Shown here: positions 1 through 7,600 of the stretch, in pieces
Position numbering within the stretch: the stretch's first letter is position 1
Layout of the letters: the number at the start of each line of letters is the position of its first letter
Origin: CAYLHS01 sp964594235
GTDB lineage: Bacteria > Actinomycetota > Acidimicrobiia > Spongiisociales > UBA4744
Length of the DNA stretch: 64,000 nt
Assembly: GCA_964594235.1 (NCBI GenBank)
Contig: CAZQMF010000003.1
Location: 19,060 to 83,059, forward strand
Direction of reading: 5' to 3'
Notes under the pieces: model-generated
What the model was told of the DNA's origin: nothing
Databases searched by the model: none
The model's input: the letters and a program-made list of their open reading frames with translations, nothing else
Translations under genes and position numbers: made by a program

Positions 1-417
1 AACTCGGAGCTGCTGGAGCTTCCGTGCGACATCCTCATCCCGGCAGCGATCGCCGGTGTCATCCACGCGGGCAACGCCGATAAGGTCCAAGCCCGCATCG
101 TCGCTGAGGGGGCCAACGGGCCGACAACCATGGAGGCCGACGCAATACTGGCGGACAAAGGGGTGTTCGTGATCCCGGACGTCCTCGCCAACTCGGGCGG
201 GGTTACCGTTTCCTACTTCGAGTGGGTGCAGGACCTCCAGAACTACTTCTGGTCCGAGAACGAGACGGTGGCTCGCCTACGGGAAATCATGGCAAAGGCG
301 TTCGACGAGGTGCTCTCCATCAGCATCAGAGACAAGGTCGACATGCGCACCGCAGCGTTGATCAAGGGCGTTCGACGGGTCGCCGCTGCCAAGCTTGCGC
401 GAGGCGTCTATCCGTAG
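1..417 (+). CDS. gdhA: Glutamate dehydrogenase (Glu/Leu/Phe/Val family), C-terminal part
   Basis: The reading frame is open from base 1, so the gene begins upstream of the window. The 138 visible residues contain ELLELPCDILIPAA, then the EGANGPTT segment and VIPDVLANSGGVTVSYFEW, which are hallmarks of the NAD(P)-binding C-terminal half of Glu/Leu/Phe/Val dehydrogenases, with glutamate dehydrogenase the best match. The enzyme interconverts glutamate and 2-oxoglutarate plus ammonia. Cofactor preference cannot be judged because the nucleotide-binding loop lies upstream. It converges with the nuclease gene on the other strand, the stops being 2 bases apart. Confidence 0.93.
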   Translation, partial: NSELLELPCDILIPAAIAGVIHAGNADKVQARIVAEGANGPTTMEADAILADKGVFVIPDVLANSGGVTVSYFEWVQDLQNYFWSENETVARLREIMAKAFDEVLSISIRDKVDMRTAALIKGVRRVAAAKLARGVYP

Positions 418-419
418 GG

Positions 420-1175
420 TCAGGCCCACGCGGGGCACACATCCTTGAATGAGCACCAATCACACAGGATGCCCGGCTTCGTGGGGAAGTTGTCTGTGTC
501 GATTGCCTCATTGATGCGATTCCAGAGGGCGCGCAGCGTGCGTTCGGTCGCATCGAGGGTCGCGTCATCGATCGGGAGCCTGTACAGCACCGGGCCGTTC
601 AGATAGAGCAGTCGGACTTCCGAAGGTGTCTGGCCCATCCGGGTGCGGATGAGCAATGCGTAGATCTTGAGCGCGAAGAACGCAGACATCGCATAGCGCT
701 CCGGTGGTGCCTTGCCGGTCTTGTAGTCGAGGATCACCAAGTCCCCGTCGTCCGTTTCGTCGATGCGGTCGAGAATCCCTCGAATCGTCATACCGTCGAG
801 ATCCTCGAGCATGTCCAGCTCCCGGTGAAGAGGAGCGACCTCCGTCGGATCTTCGAGCGCGAAGTAGTTCGCGAGGAGCGAGAGACTCTCGAGTCCCCAC
901 CGCCGCTCGGTCTCGTTGTCGTCGAACAGGAGCGAGTACTCGTCCGTACCGCGTAGCTCCGTCCACGCGTCACGGAATAGCTGGTAGAGGCGCTCGGCGG
1001 TGCGTTCAGGAGCAGGGAGATCGTAGAGCCGCTCCAGCGCCAAATGCGCGGTCGTCCCGCGCGCCTGGTAAACGGTCGTTGGCTCTGGAAGTCTGTCGAT
1101 TGCTCTGAACTTGAACAGCTGCGGACAGGTTTTGAAGTCGCCGGCCCGGCTCGGAGACAGGGTTTCGAGGCTCAT
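420..1175 (-). CDS. PD-(D/E)XK nuclease, RecB/Cas4-like with Fe-S cluster cysteines
   Basis: A 251-residue stand-alone nuclease of the RecB-family exonuclease group (PDDEXK_1). It opens with SPSRAGDFKTCPQLFKF, carries the catalytic motif RGILDRIDE followed by DLVILDYKTGK, and ends with CDWCSFKDVC. Cys17 plus Cys238, Cys241 and Cys247 match the split 4Fe-4S site of Cas4 and AddB nucleases. No cas genes, helicase or CRISPR repeats are near, so a general DNA processing role is more likely than CRISPR adaptation. Start is ATG at 1175 with a TAACGT hexamer 7 nt upstream and no Shine-Dalgarno, suggesting leaderless translation. Confidence 0.88.
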   Translation of the reverse strand: MSLETLSPSRAGDFKTCPQLFKFRAIDRLPEPTTVYQARGTTAHLALERLYDLPAPERTAERLYQLFRDAWTELRGTDEYSLLFDDNETERRWGLESLSLLANYFALEDPTEVAPLHRELDMLEDLDGMTIRGILDRIDETDDGDLVILDYKTGKAPPERYAMSAFFALKIYALLIRTRMGQTPSEVRLLYLNGPVLYRLPIDDATLDATERTLRALWNRINEAIDTDNFPTKPGILCDWCSFKDVCPAWA

Positions 1176-1182
1176 GATGCGG

Positions 1183-1188
1183 ACGTTA
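1183..1188 (-). promoter_or_regulatory. -10-like hexamer before the RecB/Cas4-like gene
   Basis: TAACGT (TANNNT type) ends 7 nt before the ATG, which would place the transcript start at or next to the start codon. No clear -35 is seen. Inference from position only. Confidence 0.35.
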
Positions 1189-1206
1189 GCGAGTCCCTGT
1201 GACAGA

Positions 1207-1238
1207 TCGCGAAAACCCGCGGCACGGTCGCGAAAACC
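1207..1238. repeat. Pair of TCGCGAAAACC motifs, 21 bp apart
   Basis: TCGCGAAAACC occurs at 1207-1217 and 1228-1238, start to start 21 bp, that is two helical turns. A second pair with the same core and the same 21-bp phase lies at 1687-1719. The phasing resembles paired binding sites for a protein on one face of DNA, but no binder is known. Confidence 0.6.
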
Positions 1239-1613
1239 AGGAAGCAGGACGGTTTGCCCTCGAGGAGTCGAGCCCGTACATTCCTGACTCCTACGTTGGA
1301 GACGTTCGATGTAGGCGCTCGGCGACCGGGTAACCGGTCGGCGAGCGAGGGCTCACCGCTCACGCTCCATGGGAGCCGCCCTCCGTGAGGAGGAGATCGT
1401 GAGGCCTTCGGGTCGCATGATCGGGCTGGCGAGCACTTCCGGAAACGGAAGGTGCTTTGCTCGGATCTCGAGTCCGAGTGGGGCAAGGGCTCCGGTTCGC
1501 CGGAGTTCGCACTCGGCGGGTTTCCGTCGAGCCGCAGAGCTGCGGAATCCGAGGCCGGTTTCCGGTTTCGGACCCGTCGGTCGGTGTTTCGACGCCGATT
1601 CGGCGGGAGAGAA

Positions 1614-1665
1614 GAACCCCGAGAGGGTGGATGTTTCGGCAGAAGCTCCCTCGGGGTTTTCCTCG
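1614..1665 (+). repeat. 52-nt terminator-like element, copy 1
   Basis: Contains CCCCGAGAGGG and, after a 20-nt loop, CCCTCGGGG followed by TTTT. The stem pairs with one bulged A. It differs from the copy at 1878-1929 at only two bases. On the + strand it has the form of an intrinsic terminator or attenuator with a short U run. Confidence 0.7.
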
Positions 1666-1686
1666 TTCGGGCCTCATTCGGGGAGC

Positions 1687-1719
1687 TCGCGAAATCTGGG
1701 TGTCCGGTCGCGAAATCTG
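1687..1719. repeat. Pair of TCGCGAAATCTG motifs, 21 bp apart
   Basis: TCGCGAAATCTG is at 1687-1698 and 1708-1719, again 21 bp start to start, sharing TCGCGAAA with the pair at 1207-1238. It lies just after the first 52-nt element. Confidence 0.6.
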
Positions 1720-1877
1720 TGTGTGATGTGGAGTTGCGGGTGGTCGTGGGGTGGGGTAGAAAGGGGGTGCGCTTCGAAGGCAACTTCGGAACGTACCCGA
1801 GACGGTCGAGAGACCATCCTGGGTTCCCCACCGGGGAGACCGACCCTTTCGGGGGTCTCGGAGTTCCCGTGGGGTAG

Positions 1878-1929
1878 GAACCCCGAGAGGGCAGATGTTT
1901 CGGCAGAAGCTCCCTCGGGGTTTTCCTCG
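1878..1929 (+). repeat. 52-nt terminator-like element, copy 2
   Basis: Fifty of 52 bases match the copy at 1614-1665; the differences are TG versus CA in the loop. A longer imperfect hairpin (GGGTTCC at 1821-1827 with GGAACCC at 1877-1883) abuts and overlaps its left edge, so the two structures compete for the same bases. Confidence 0.7.
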
Positions 1930-2030
1930 TGGTTCACCTGTAACGCTTCGCCCCGAGGGGTGACTTGTCTTGCAGGTCGATGCAGGAAGTCCAGCCCACC
2001 TGGTTCGACCGAGGCCCTTGCCGCGATGAG

Positions 2031-2048
2031 GCTCCGGGAAACCGGAGC
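2031..2048 (+). terminator. GAAA-capped 7-bp hairpin before the 105-aa gene
   Basis: GCTCCGG-GAAA-CCGGAGC is a perfect stem followed by TTCTTCG. It may terminate a transcript from the hairpin-rich block. The U run is poor, so function is uncertain. Confidence 0.4.
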
Positions 2049-2080
2049 TTCTTCGCGCCCACTTCTGGATATGGACAGCA

Positions 2081-2398
2081 ATGAGCGGTATCGTGGGGGC
2101 GAGAGTGAGCAAGTACGAGACCATCGAGTACGTCGAGGAGGAAGTCGACGGGATCCCGACCGGTACCTCGGTCGAGACCCTGCTCGGAGTCTTCGAGAGC
2201 GAAAACGAGGCTGTCGCGAGAGCGAGGGCAGCGAGAGCGGCGTACGGCGACCGTCACGAGTACGCCTGGTGGATCGCACGAGAGCAGGGTGGGCGAATAG
2301 CGTTGTGGATCGGCGACTCCCGAAGCGGGCGAGAGTTCGTGGTCGATGTCACGAAAGAAGAGGTCGTCGATCTGCGCCCGACGAACCGACGGCGGTAG
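2081..2398 (+). CDS. Hypothetical protein, about 100 residues
   Basis: I do not recognise the family. The protein is soluble, charged and ends in DLRPTNRRR; the middle (ESENEAVARARAARAAYG, then EYAWWIAREQGGRIALWIGDSRS) looks like a small alpha/beta fold. The start may be ATG at 2081 or GTG at 2105, which follows a purine-rich GGGGGCGAGA and gives MSKYETIEYVEEE; I keep the longer form. It sits three bases before the next small gene, so the two are probably co-transcribed with fabI. Confidence 0.6.
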   Translation: MSGIVGARVSKYETIEYVEEEVDGIPTGTSVETLLGVFESENEAVARARAARAAYGDRHEYAWWIAREQGGRIALWIGDSRSGREFVVDVTKEEVVDLRPTNRRR

Positions 2399-2401
2399 CC
2401 G

Positions 2402-2764
2402 TTGCTCGGAACGTTCCACTCCGTATGGGGATGGGTCGCCATCGGTGTTGATGCGATCGCCGGCTTCTACGGGATCGGGTCAGCGATTCTGAAACGCGTG
2501 CCGGGCAGGGCTTTCAGAGCAGCAGTTGGTGCGGCAATCGTGGTATCACTCGTTCAGGTCACCGTCGGGGTCATCCTGTACGCCCTCGGCGAGCGACCCG
2601 GCAGGATGCACGTGTTCTACGGTGTCTTGACTGCAATCTCGCTCGCAATCATCTACGTGTATCGGGGCGAGATGAACGAGAGGCATACAGCACTCCGCTG
2701 GGGGCTCTTCTGCCTGTTTCTCGCCGGACTAGGTCTGAGAGCGGTGATGACCTATGCAGGCTGA
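2402..2764 (+). CDS. Small integral membrane protein, four predicted helices
   Basis: A 120-residue protein with four hydrophobic stretches at about residues 8-27, 41-62, 71-88 and 98-115, separated by short charged loops such as KRVPGRAFR and RGEMNERHTALRW. No family is recognised with confidence. The start is TTG three bases after the preceding stop, and translation is probably coupled. It is followed 12 bases later by fabI; a membrane role linked to lipid metabolism would only be a guess from context. Confidence 0.65.
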   Translation: MLGTFHSVWGWVAIGVDAIAGFYGIGSAILKRVPGRAFRAAVGAAIVVSLVQVTVGVILYALGERPGRMHVFYGVLTAISLAIIYVYRGEMNERHTALRWGLFCLFLAGLGLRAVMTYAG

Positions 2765-2776
2765 GAGGAGCATGTG

Positions 2777-3559
2777 ATGTTGTTGGCTGAGAAACGATTG
2801 CTCATCACGGGAGTCTTGACCGACGACTCGATCGCTTGGCACGCCGCCCGAATCGCACAGGAGCAAGGAGCTGAGCTGATCCTCACCGGATTCGGTCGTG
2901 GCGTCCGAATCACCGAACGTTCCGCGAGACGCCTCCCGGAGCCCCCTGACGTACTCGAGATGGACATCAACGATCCTCAGCAGGTGCAGGCGGTCGTGGA
3001 CGACCTGGCGGGGCGTTGGGGAACCGTCGATGGCGCTCTCCACGCGATTGCCTATGCGCCGCCAGACGCACTCGGAGGTGCGTTTCTCACGACTCCACCC
3101 GAGAGCGCGCAGACTGCATTCATGACTTCCGCGTTCTCATTCAAGACGCTTGCGGTGGCGCTCGCGCCACTTATGTTGCAGGGAGGATCGCTGGTCACGC
3201 TCGACTTCGACAACCGACAGGCATGGCCGGCGTACGACTGGATGGGCGTGGCGAAGGCGGCACTCGAATCGGTAACTCGATATCTCGCGCGCGACCTCGG
3301 GCCCCGAGGGATCAGGGTGAACGCCGTCGCAGCCGGTCCACTCCAAACGGTTGCCGCCAAGTCGATCCCGGGATTCGGTCGCTTTGAGGACGCGTGGTTG
3401 GAGCGATCACCACTCTCCTGGGATGTCACTGATCCCGTGCCAGTCGCCAAGATGGTGTGTCTCCTGCTCTCCGACTGGACGCCCATGACGACCGGTGAGA
3501 TGGTCCACGTCGATGGCGGGTTTCACTCGATCGCGTTGGCGGTACCACCCGAGGACTGA
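2777..3559 (+). CDS. fabI: Enoyl-[acyl-carrier-protein] reductase (NADH), FabI/InhA type
   Basis: Reduces the trans-2 double bond of enoyl-ACP in the last step of each fatty acid elongation round. The 260-residue protein begins LLAEKRLLITGVLTDDSIAWHAAR, the dinucleotide-binding start typical of FabI and InhA rather than ordinary short-chain dehydrogenases. Tyr153 and Lys160 (YDWMGVAK) are the catalytic pair in FabI spacing, followed by RYLARDLGPRGIRVNAVAAGP. ATG at 2777 is chosen because GAGAGGAG ends 6 nt before it; GTG at 2774 is also in frame. The 3' end overlaps the convergent kinase gene by 37 bases. Confidence 0.93.
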   Translation: MLLAEKRLLITGVLTDDSIAWHAARIAQEQGAELILTGFGRGVRITERSARRLPEPPDVLEMDINDPQQVQAVVDDLAGRWGTVDGALHAIAYAPPDALGGAFLTTPPESAQTAFMTSAFSFKTLAVALAPLMLQGGSLVTLDFDNRQAWPAYDWMGVAKAALESVTRYLARDLGPRGIRVNAVAAGPLQTVAAKSIPGFGRFEDAWLERSPLSWDVTDPVPVAKMVCLLLSDWTPMTTGEMVHVDGGFHSIALAVPPED

Positions 3560-5319
3560 TCGATCCAGGCGCGACGGGGCCCCATGCTGGTTGGCGGAGC
3601 CTTGGGGATCCAGACCTCGAACGTTGCACCTCCCCCGGGAGTGTCCTTGATCCTGACCGTTCCCCCGATGGTCGAGCTGAGACCGCGCACGATGGCGAGT
3701 CCCAGTCCGGTGCCTCCCTGCCGTCGCGTCGCGGACGGCTCGAGCTGCGTGAATCGTTCGAACACGCGCTCTCGATCCTGTGCAGGGATGCCGGGCCCAT
3801 GGTCGATGACCGATACTGTGACAGCGTCCTGGGCCTCGTGCGCTGTCACCTCGACGGGCGATTCAGGTGCGTAGCGGATGGCATTCTGGACGAGGTTGAT
3901 CATGATGCGTCTGATGTGTTCGGGATCAGAGATGAGTTCGATGGTGGGGCCGGTGACCGTGACACGACTCGAGTCGGGTACCTCCCGTACCGTGTCCTGG
4001 AGCAACGGGACGAGATCGATAGCCTCTGTCGCCATAGGCAGCGCCTTGCCTTCGATCCGGGAGACGATGAGCAGATCCTCGATGAGATAGTTCAGCCGGT
4101 TCGCTTGTGATCTCGCAGACTCGAGGAGGTCCTTGGCCATGTCGCTGTCGCGCGGCAGCTCAGGACGTGCCAAGGTCGCGAGCGAACCGATGATCGACGT
4201 CAACGGCGTTCTCAGCTCGTGGCTCACGACCGACACGAAGTCAGACTTCATCACAGCGAGCTCCTCCATCTTGCGGCTCGTTTCCGCCGCCTCCTGAATC
4301 CGTCGAAGCTGTGCGATTGCCAGCGCCGTCGGCGTCGAAAGTGACACGAGGCGGTCGAGGTCCTGGGCGGTGAACGAGCCTTCGGTCCTGTCAGCGATGA
4401 CCATCACACCCAGCGCACGATCCTCTACCCGAACGGGGGTCGCGATCGCGTTGCGGACGCCGAGTTCGCCGAGAAGCCCGTGGTGCTCGGGGTTCTTGTC
4501 GAGATCGTTGAAGATCATCGGACGGCCCGAGGTGTAGACGCGCTCCAGGTCGCCTCCGCCGTGAAGCGGCAGGCGATACCCCTCGACCTCGAGCTGGTGC
4601 CCGATCGTCCAGATCGGGCTCAATACGTTCAGGACCGGTCTGTTCGGATCTTTGAGGAGCAACGCTCCGACCTGGGCGTGGAGATACTGACCGATACGTC
4701 CGACAAGCATCGGAAGGGCTTCCTGGACGGTCTCCGCGACCGAGGTCGCCGTCGAAACCTCATAGAGACGCTCTAGATCCGTCTCTCTCGCCGTGAGGGT
4801 ATCGAGTCGCTCGGTCGCGAGGGAGTGTTCCCGTCTGAATCCCTGTATGAGAGCAGCCACCGCAAATGACACGCCGGCGACGGCAACCACGGGAACGATG
4901 AGGTTGTGCACAGGCTCACCGTTGGTGATCGCGATGGTCACATAGGAGGCGGCGACGGTCACCGTCACGAATCCGTGCACGGTCAATCCGGCCATGGCCG
5001 CAGAGAGCGCGACGATGGCGAGATCTGCGGCGAGGACCGTCGGCTCGAGCCTGGGAATCGTTCCGACAGCGGTCAACATCGCGATGAACACTGCGAACAG
5101 CAACGTCAGCATGACCAGTCCGATTGGCCGGTCCAGCAGCGAGGTCCAGCGCACGAGCAACAGCAGTAGCAGCGTGGCACCGGTCGCGAGAGCTGTGCCC
5201 CATACTCGGAGATCCCCGACCACCTCATCGAAGTAGGCCGTGATGAGGATGCCGATGGTCAACAGGATCATGATGCGCACGCCGAGCAGCGCTGTCTGTT
5301 GGTCGATCGGGCGCTTCAC
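3523..5319 (-). CDS. Membrane sensor histidine kinase with GAF domain
   Basis: About 598 residues. Several N-terminal membrane helices (roughly residues 10-165) are followed by a coiled segment (RLDTLTARETDLERLYEVS), a GAF domain (about 190-335), a HisKA domain with phospho-acceptor His367 in SHELRTPL, and an HATPase domain with NLVQNAIRYAPE, DHGPGIP and GTGLGLAI. It should phosphorylate a response regulator, but none is encoded nearby. GTG at 5319 is preferred because a CATACT hexamer lies 7 nt upstream; ATG at 5385 would add 22 proline-rich residues and leave no leader, since the divergent gene starts at 5386. It overlaps fabI tail to tail. Confidence 0.88.
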   Translation of the reverse strand: MKRPIDQQTALLGVRIMILLTIGILITAYFDEVVGDLRVWGTALATGATLLLLLLVRWTSLLDRPIGLVMLTLLFAVFIAMLTAVGTIPRLEPTVLAADLAIVALSAAMAGLTVHGFVTVTVAASYVTIAITNGEPVHNLIVPVVAVAGVSFAVAALIQGFRREHSLATERLDTLTARETDLERLYEVSTATSVAETVQEALPMLVGRIGQYLHAQVGALLLKDPNRPVLNVLSPIWTIGHQLEVEGYRLPLHGGGDLERVYTSGRPMIFNDLDKNPEHHGLLGELGVRNAIATPVRVEDRALGVMVIADRTEGSFTAQDLDRLVSLSTPTALAIAQLRRIQEAAETSRKMEELAVMKSDFVSVVSHELRTPLTSIIGSLATLARPELPRDSDMAKDLLESARSQANRLNYLIEDLLIVSRIEGKALPMATEAIDLVPLLQDTVREVPDSSRVTVTGPTIELISDPEHIRRIMINLVQNAIRYAPESPVEVTAHEAQDAVTVSVIDHGPGIPAQDRERVFERFTQLEPSATRRQGGTGLGLAIVRGLSSTIGGTVRIKDTPGGGATFEVWIPKAPPTSMGPRRAWIDQSSGGTANAIE

Positions 5320-5326
5320 AGACTCA

Positions 5327-5332
5327 AGTATG
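5327..5332 (-). promoter_or_regulatory. -10-like hexamer before the histidine kinase
   Basis: CATACT on the - strand lies 7 nt before GTG at 5319, consistent with a leaderless mRNA. It supports the shorter kinase start. Confidence 0.3.
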
Positions 5333-5355
5333 GTCGGTGATCGCAGGGGCGGCGG

Positions 5356-5361
5356 TAATCT
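5356..5361 (+). promoter_or_regulatory. -10-like hexamer before the hydrolase-murF-ddl cluster
   Basis: TAATCT would give a leader of about 18 nt before GTG at 5386. It is back to back with the kinase promoter candidate. No convincing -35 is seen. Confidence 0.3.
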
Positions 5362-5385
5362 CCCTGGAGCGATCGGGACGGACAT

Positions 5386-6096
5386 GTGGCGTTGACAACC
5401 ATTGCCGGCCTGTTCGGGGAACGTTACGGAGAAGGTGCCCCGGGCGTGCTGGCGCTGCACGGATGGGGACGTGACCACACGGATTTCACAGCCGTGCTCG
5501 ACGGTATCCCTTCGATCGCGATCGACCTGCCGGGATTCGGCGCGTCTCCCGCCCCTTCGACTCCGATGGGATCGGAGGGGTATGCCGACGCTGTCATCCC
5601 TGTCATCGAAGGCTTCGTTCAGCCGCCGATCGTTGTCGGGCACTCATTCGGCGGGAGGGTGGCCGCCCAGCTCGCCTCGAGAAGGCTGGTGTCCGGAGTC
5701 CTACTGATCGGCACGCCACTGCTGCGAATCGCGCCGCGGCGGCGCTTACCGATGGGCTATCTATTGACCAAGCGATTTCGGTTCCTCCTCGGCGAAGAAC
5801 GGCTTGAACGCGCACGCAGACACTACGGATCGGCGGACTACCGTGCGGCGGGCGGCGTCATGCGCGATGTGCTGGTGATGGTCGTCAACGAGAGCTATGA
5901 ACACGTCCTGCCCACGATCGAATGTCCGACTCGTCTGCTCTGGGGTGCGAGAGACACCGAAGTCCCCGTGTCCATTGCAGAAGCGGCGCTCGATCTCATG
6001 CCGAGAGCTCGACTCCGTGTCCTTCCCGATGTCGGACACCATGTTCCATCACTAGTCCCCGACGCCGTCCGGGCGGAGCTTCTGGAGATGTTGTGA
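5386..6096 (+). CDS. Alpha/beta hydrolase
   Basis: A 236-residue hydrolase with LALHGWGRDHTDF (oxyanion region), nucleophile elbow VGHSFGGR (Ser87), acid in WGARDTEVP (Asp190) and catalytic His in DVGHHVPS (about residue 218). A cap region rich in Arg/Leu lies at about 115-165. The substrate cannot be inferred from sequence. It heads a tight cluster with the MurF-like and Ddl genes (GTGA overlap at 6093-6096), so a role in cell-wall precursor metabolism or lysis-product recycling is possible but unproven. The GTG start is supported only by position. Confidence 0.85.
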   Translation: MALTTIAGLFGERYGEGAPGVLALHGWGRDHTDFTAVLDGIPSIAIDLPGFGASPAPSTPMGSEGYADAVIPVIEGFVQPPIVVGHSFGGRVAAQLASRRLVSGVLLIGTPLLRIAPRRRLPMGYLLTKRFRFLLGEERLERARRHYGSADYRAAGGVMRDVLVMVVNESYEHVLPTIECPTRLLWGARDTEVPVSIAEAALDLMPRARLRVLPDVGHHVPSLVPDAVRAELLEML

Positions 6097-7589
6097 CGGT
6101 TGTGACACTCGTAGTCTTGGCCGGACTGGCCGCTGCATGGGCCGCCTCCATGGTCCGCTGGGCGCGGGTCGCGCAACGCGAGCACTACCTAGGAGGAGCC
6201 GTGAGTCGATTCGCACTCCGATGGTGGACGTCGTCATCCCTGAATGTCGCCGGGTGGGTGGTGGCACTCGGCGGTACTGCCGCCGCTTTCGTGGAACCGC
6301 TGTGGGCGCTGCTTCCCGCGGCGGTATTCGCGGTCGGGCCCGGCAGGCTCGGTCTTCGTGGTCGGTCCTCGCGACTCGCGTGGACACCAAGAGTCCGGCG
6401 CGTCGCCGTCGCGGTCCTCGTGCTCGGGATGATTCCGCTCCTGATCACAAACAGGGCCGTGCCCACGCTGGCAATCGAGGTGCTGGGACTTCCGTTGGTC
6501 ATCGACGTAGCGCTTTGGATGTTGGGACCACTCGAGCGGAGACTCAGCAAGAGGTTCGTGGACGATGCGACCCGCCGCCTCAGGGCCGCCTCGCCGAAGA
6601 TCGTCGCGATCACCGGGTCCTATGGCAAGACGACGACGAAGGGGTACGTGGGCCACCTCCTGCGACGCACCGCCGATGTCGTGGTCAGTCCGGCGAGCTT
6701 CAACAACAGGCTCGGGCTCGCCAGATCGATCAACGAACAGGTCACGAGCGGAACCCAGGTGTTCGTCGCAGAGATGGGGACCTACGGTCCGGGTGAGATC
6801 CGCGACATGTGTTCGTGGATTCCTCCGACGGTGTCGGTCATCACTGCGATCGGACCGGTCCACCTCGAGCGGTTCGGAAGTCTCGACGCGGTGGCGGCAG
6901 CCAAATCTGAGATCGTCGACGATGCCGAGACACTCGTTCTCAACGTCGACTACCCGAGCCTGCAGGAGCTCGCCGATCGTGAGCGGAGTCGGCGGACGGT
7001 GATCCGCTGCTCGACAGCCGACTCCGATGTCGACGTGCACGTGGACACCGACGGCACCGTGTTCGTCCACGGCAAGGCAATCGGTTCCGTGCTCGACCCC
7101 GACATGTTCGCCGGAAACGTTGCGTGTGCGGTGGGTGTCGCCCTGGCGCTGGGCGCTACTCCCGACGAAGCCGACCTCTCCTCCCTGGCGCGCCCTCCGC
7201 ACAGGCTCCAGATGGGCACGACCGATGCTGGGGTGGTGGTGATCGACGATACGTACAACGCGAACCCCGCTGGTGCACGGGCCGCCCTCGCGGCACTGTC
7301 GCGCCGTGGTTCGGGCCGCCGGGTCGTTGTCACTCCTGGCATGATCGAACTCGGCCCGCGCCAGTACGAGGAGAACTCGGCATTCGCAGCGAAGGCCGCC
7401 GAGGTCGCCACCGACCTGGTGATCGTGGGCAGGACGAACCGGCGGGCGCTCCTGGAAGGCGCTGCCGGAGGCCGTGTCTCCGTTAACGTGGTGGACTCCC
7501 GGGACGAGGCGGTTGCGTGGGTGCGTTCGACCCTCGAATCCGGGGATGTGGTCGTGTACGAGAACGACCTGCCTGATCACTATCCATGA
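6093..7589 (+). CDS. murF: MurF-like Mur ligase with membrane N-terminus
   Basis: A 498-residue ATP-dependent ligase of the Mur family, closest to UDP-MurNAc-tripeptide:D-Ala-D-Ala ligase. The P-loop is ITGSYGKTTTK (Lys179), followed by SPASFNNRLGLARSIN, EMGTYGPGEI and the C-terminal nucleotide contact DDTYNANPAGARAAL. Unlike ordinary MurF, roughly the first 130 residues hold three or four hydrophobic helices before the ligase core, and the usual N-terminal uridine-binding domain is missing. The neighbour ddl would supply D-Ala-D-Ala, which supports the MurF assignment, but the acceptor could differ from the UDP-linked one. GTG overlaps the upstream stop. Confidence 0.75.
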   Translation: MTVVTLVVLAGLAAAWAASMVRWARVAQREHYLGGAVSRFALRWWTSSSLNVAGWVVALGGTAAAFVEPLWALLPAAVFAVGPGRLGLRGRSSRLAWTPRVRRVAVAVLVLGMIPLLITNRAVPTLAIEVLGLPLVIDVALWMLGPLERRLSKRFVDDATRRLRAASPKIVAITGSYGKTTTKGYVGHLLRRTADVVVSPASFNNRLGLARSINEQVTSGTQVFVAEMGTYGPGEIRDMCSWIPPTVSVITAIGPVHLERFGSLDAVAAAKSEIVDDAETLVLNVDYPSLQELADRERSRRTVIRCSTADSDVDVHVDTDGTVFVHGKAIGSVLDPDMFAGNVACAVGVALALGATPDEADLSSLARPPHRLQMGTTDAGVVVIDDTYNANPAGARAALAALSRRGSGRRVVVTPGMIELGPRQYEENSAFAAKAAEVATDLVIVGRTNRRALLEGAAGGRVSVNVVDSRDEAVAWVRSTLESGDVVVYENDLPDHYP

Positions 7590-7600
7590 GGAGCGAGACG

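Larger units (their letters stand above)
1323..2048 (+). ncRNA. Candidate structured RNA region: hairpin-dense, no gene
   Basis: No convincing protein gene lies between 1176 and 2080; the open frames have unnatural composition and no recognisable motif. The block is instead full of hairpins: 1323-1340 (7-bp stem, loop GTAA), 1430-1463 (loop GAAA), 1474-1516 with inner CTCCGG-TTCG-CCGGAG, 1532-1545 (CCGCAG/CTGCGG), a long imperfect hairpin 1821-1883 with GAGACC/GGTCTC inside, and 2031-2048 (7-bp stem, loop GAAA). Read on the + strand three loops are GNRA type, on the - strand none, which favours a + strand RNA. I looked for RNase P and tmRNA signatures and did not find them. Identity unknown; it could also be a mobile-element relic. 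Confidence 0.35.

Noticed and set aside
420..1175. Cas4-like nuclease as part of a CRISPR or defence system
   Set aside because: No repeats, cas genes, helicase or other defence genes are near; domain alone is not enough.
1982..2010. GCAGGAAGTCCAGCCCACC looked like the RNase P RNA conserved region I
   Set aside because: The match is partial and the paired downstream conserved region and helices are not present.
1172..2451. Long open frames on both strands in the hairpin block (up to 360 residues)
   Set aside because: Arg/Ser/Pro-rich nonsense composition, overlapping frames on both strands, no motif, and the hairpins explain the sequence better.
6234..7580. A 448-residue frame opposite the murF-like gene
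   Set aside because: Shadow frame caused by high GC; His/Asp/Arg-rich with no family motif.
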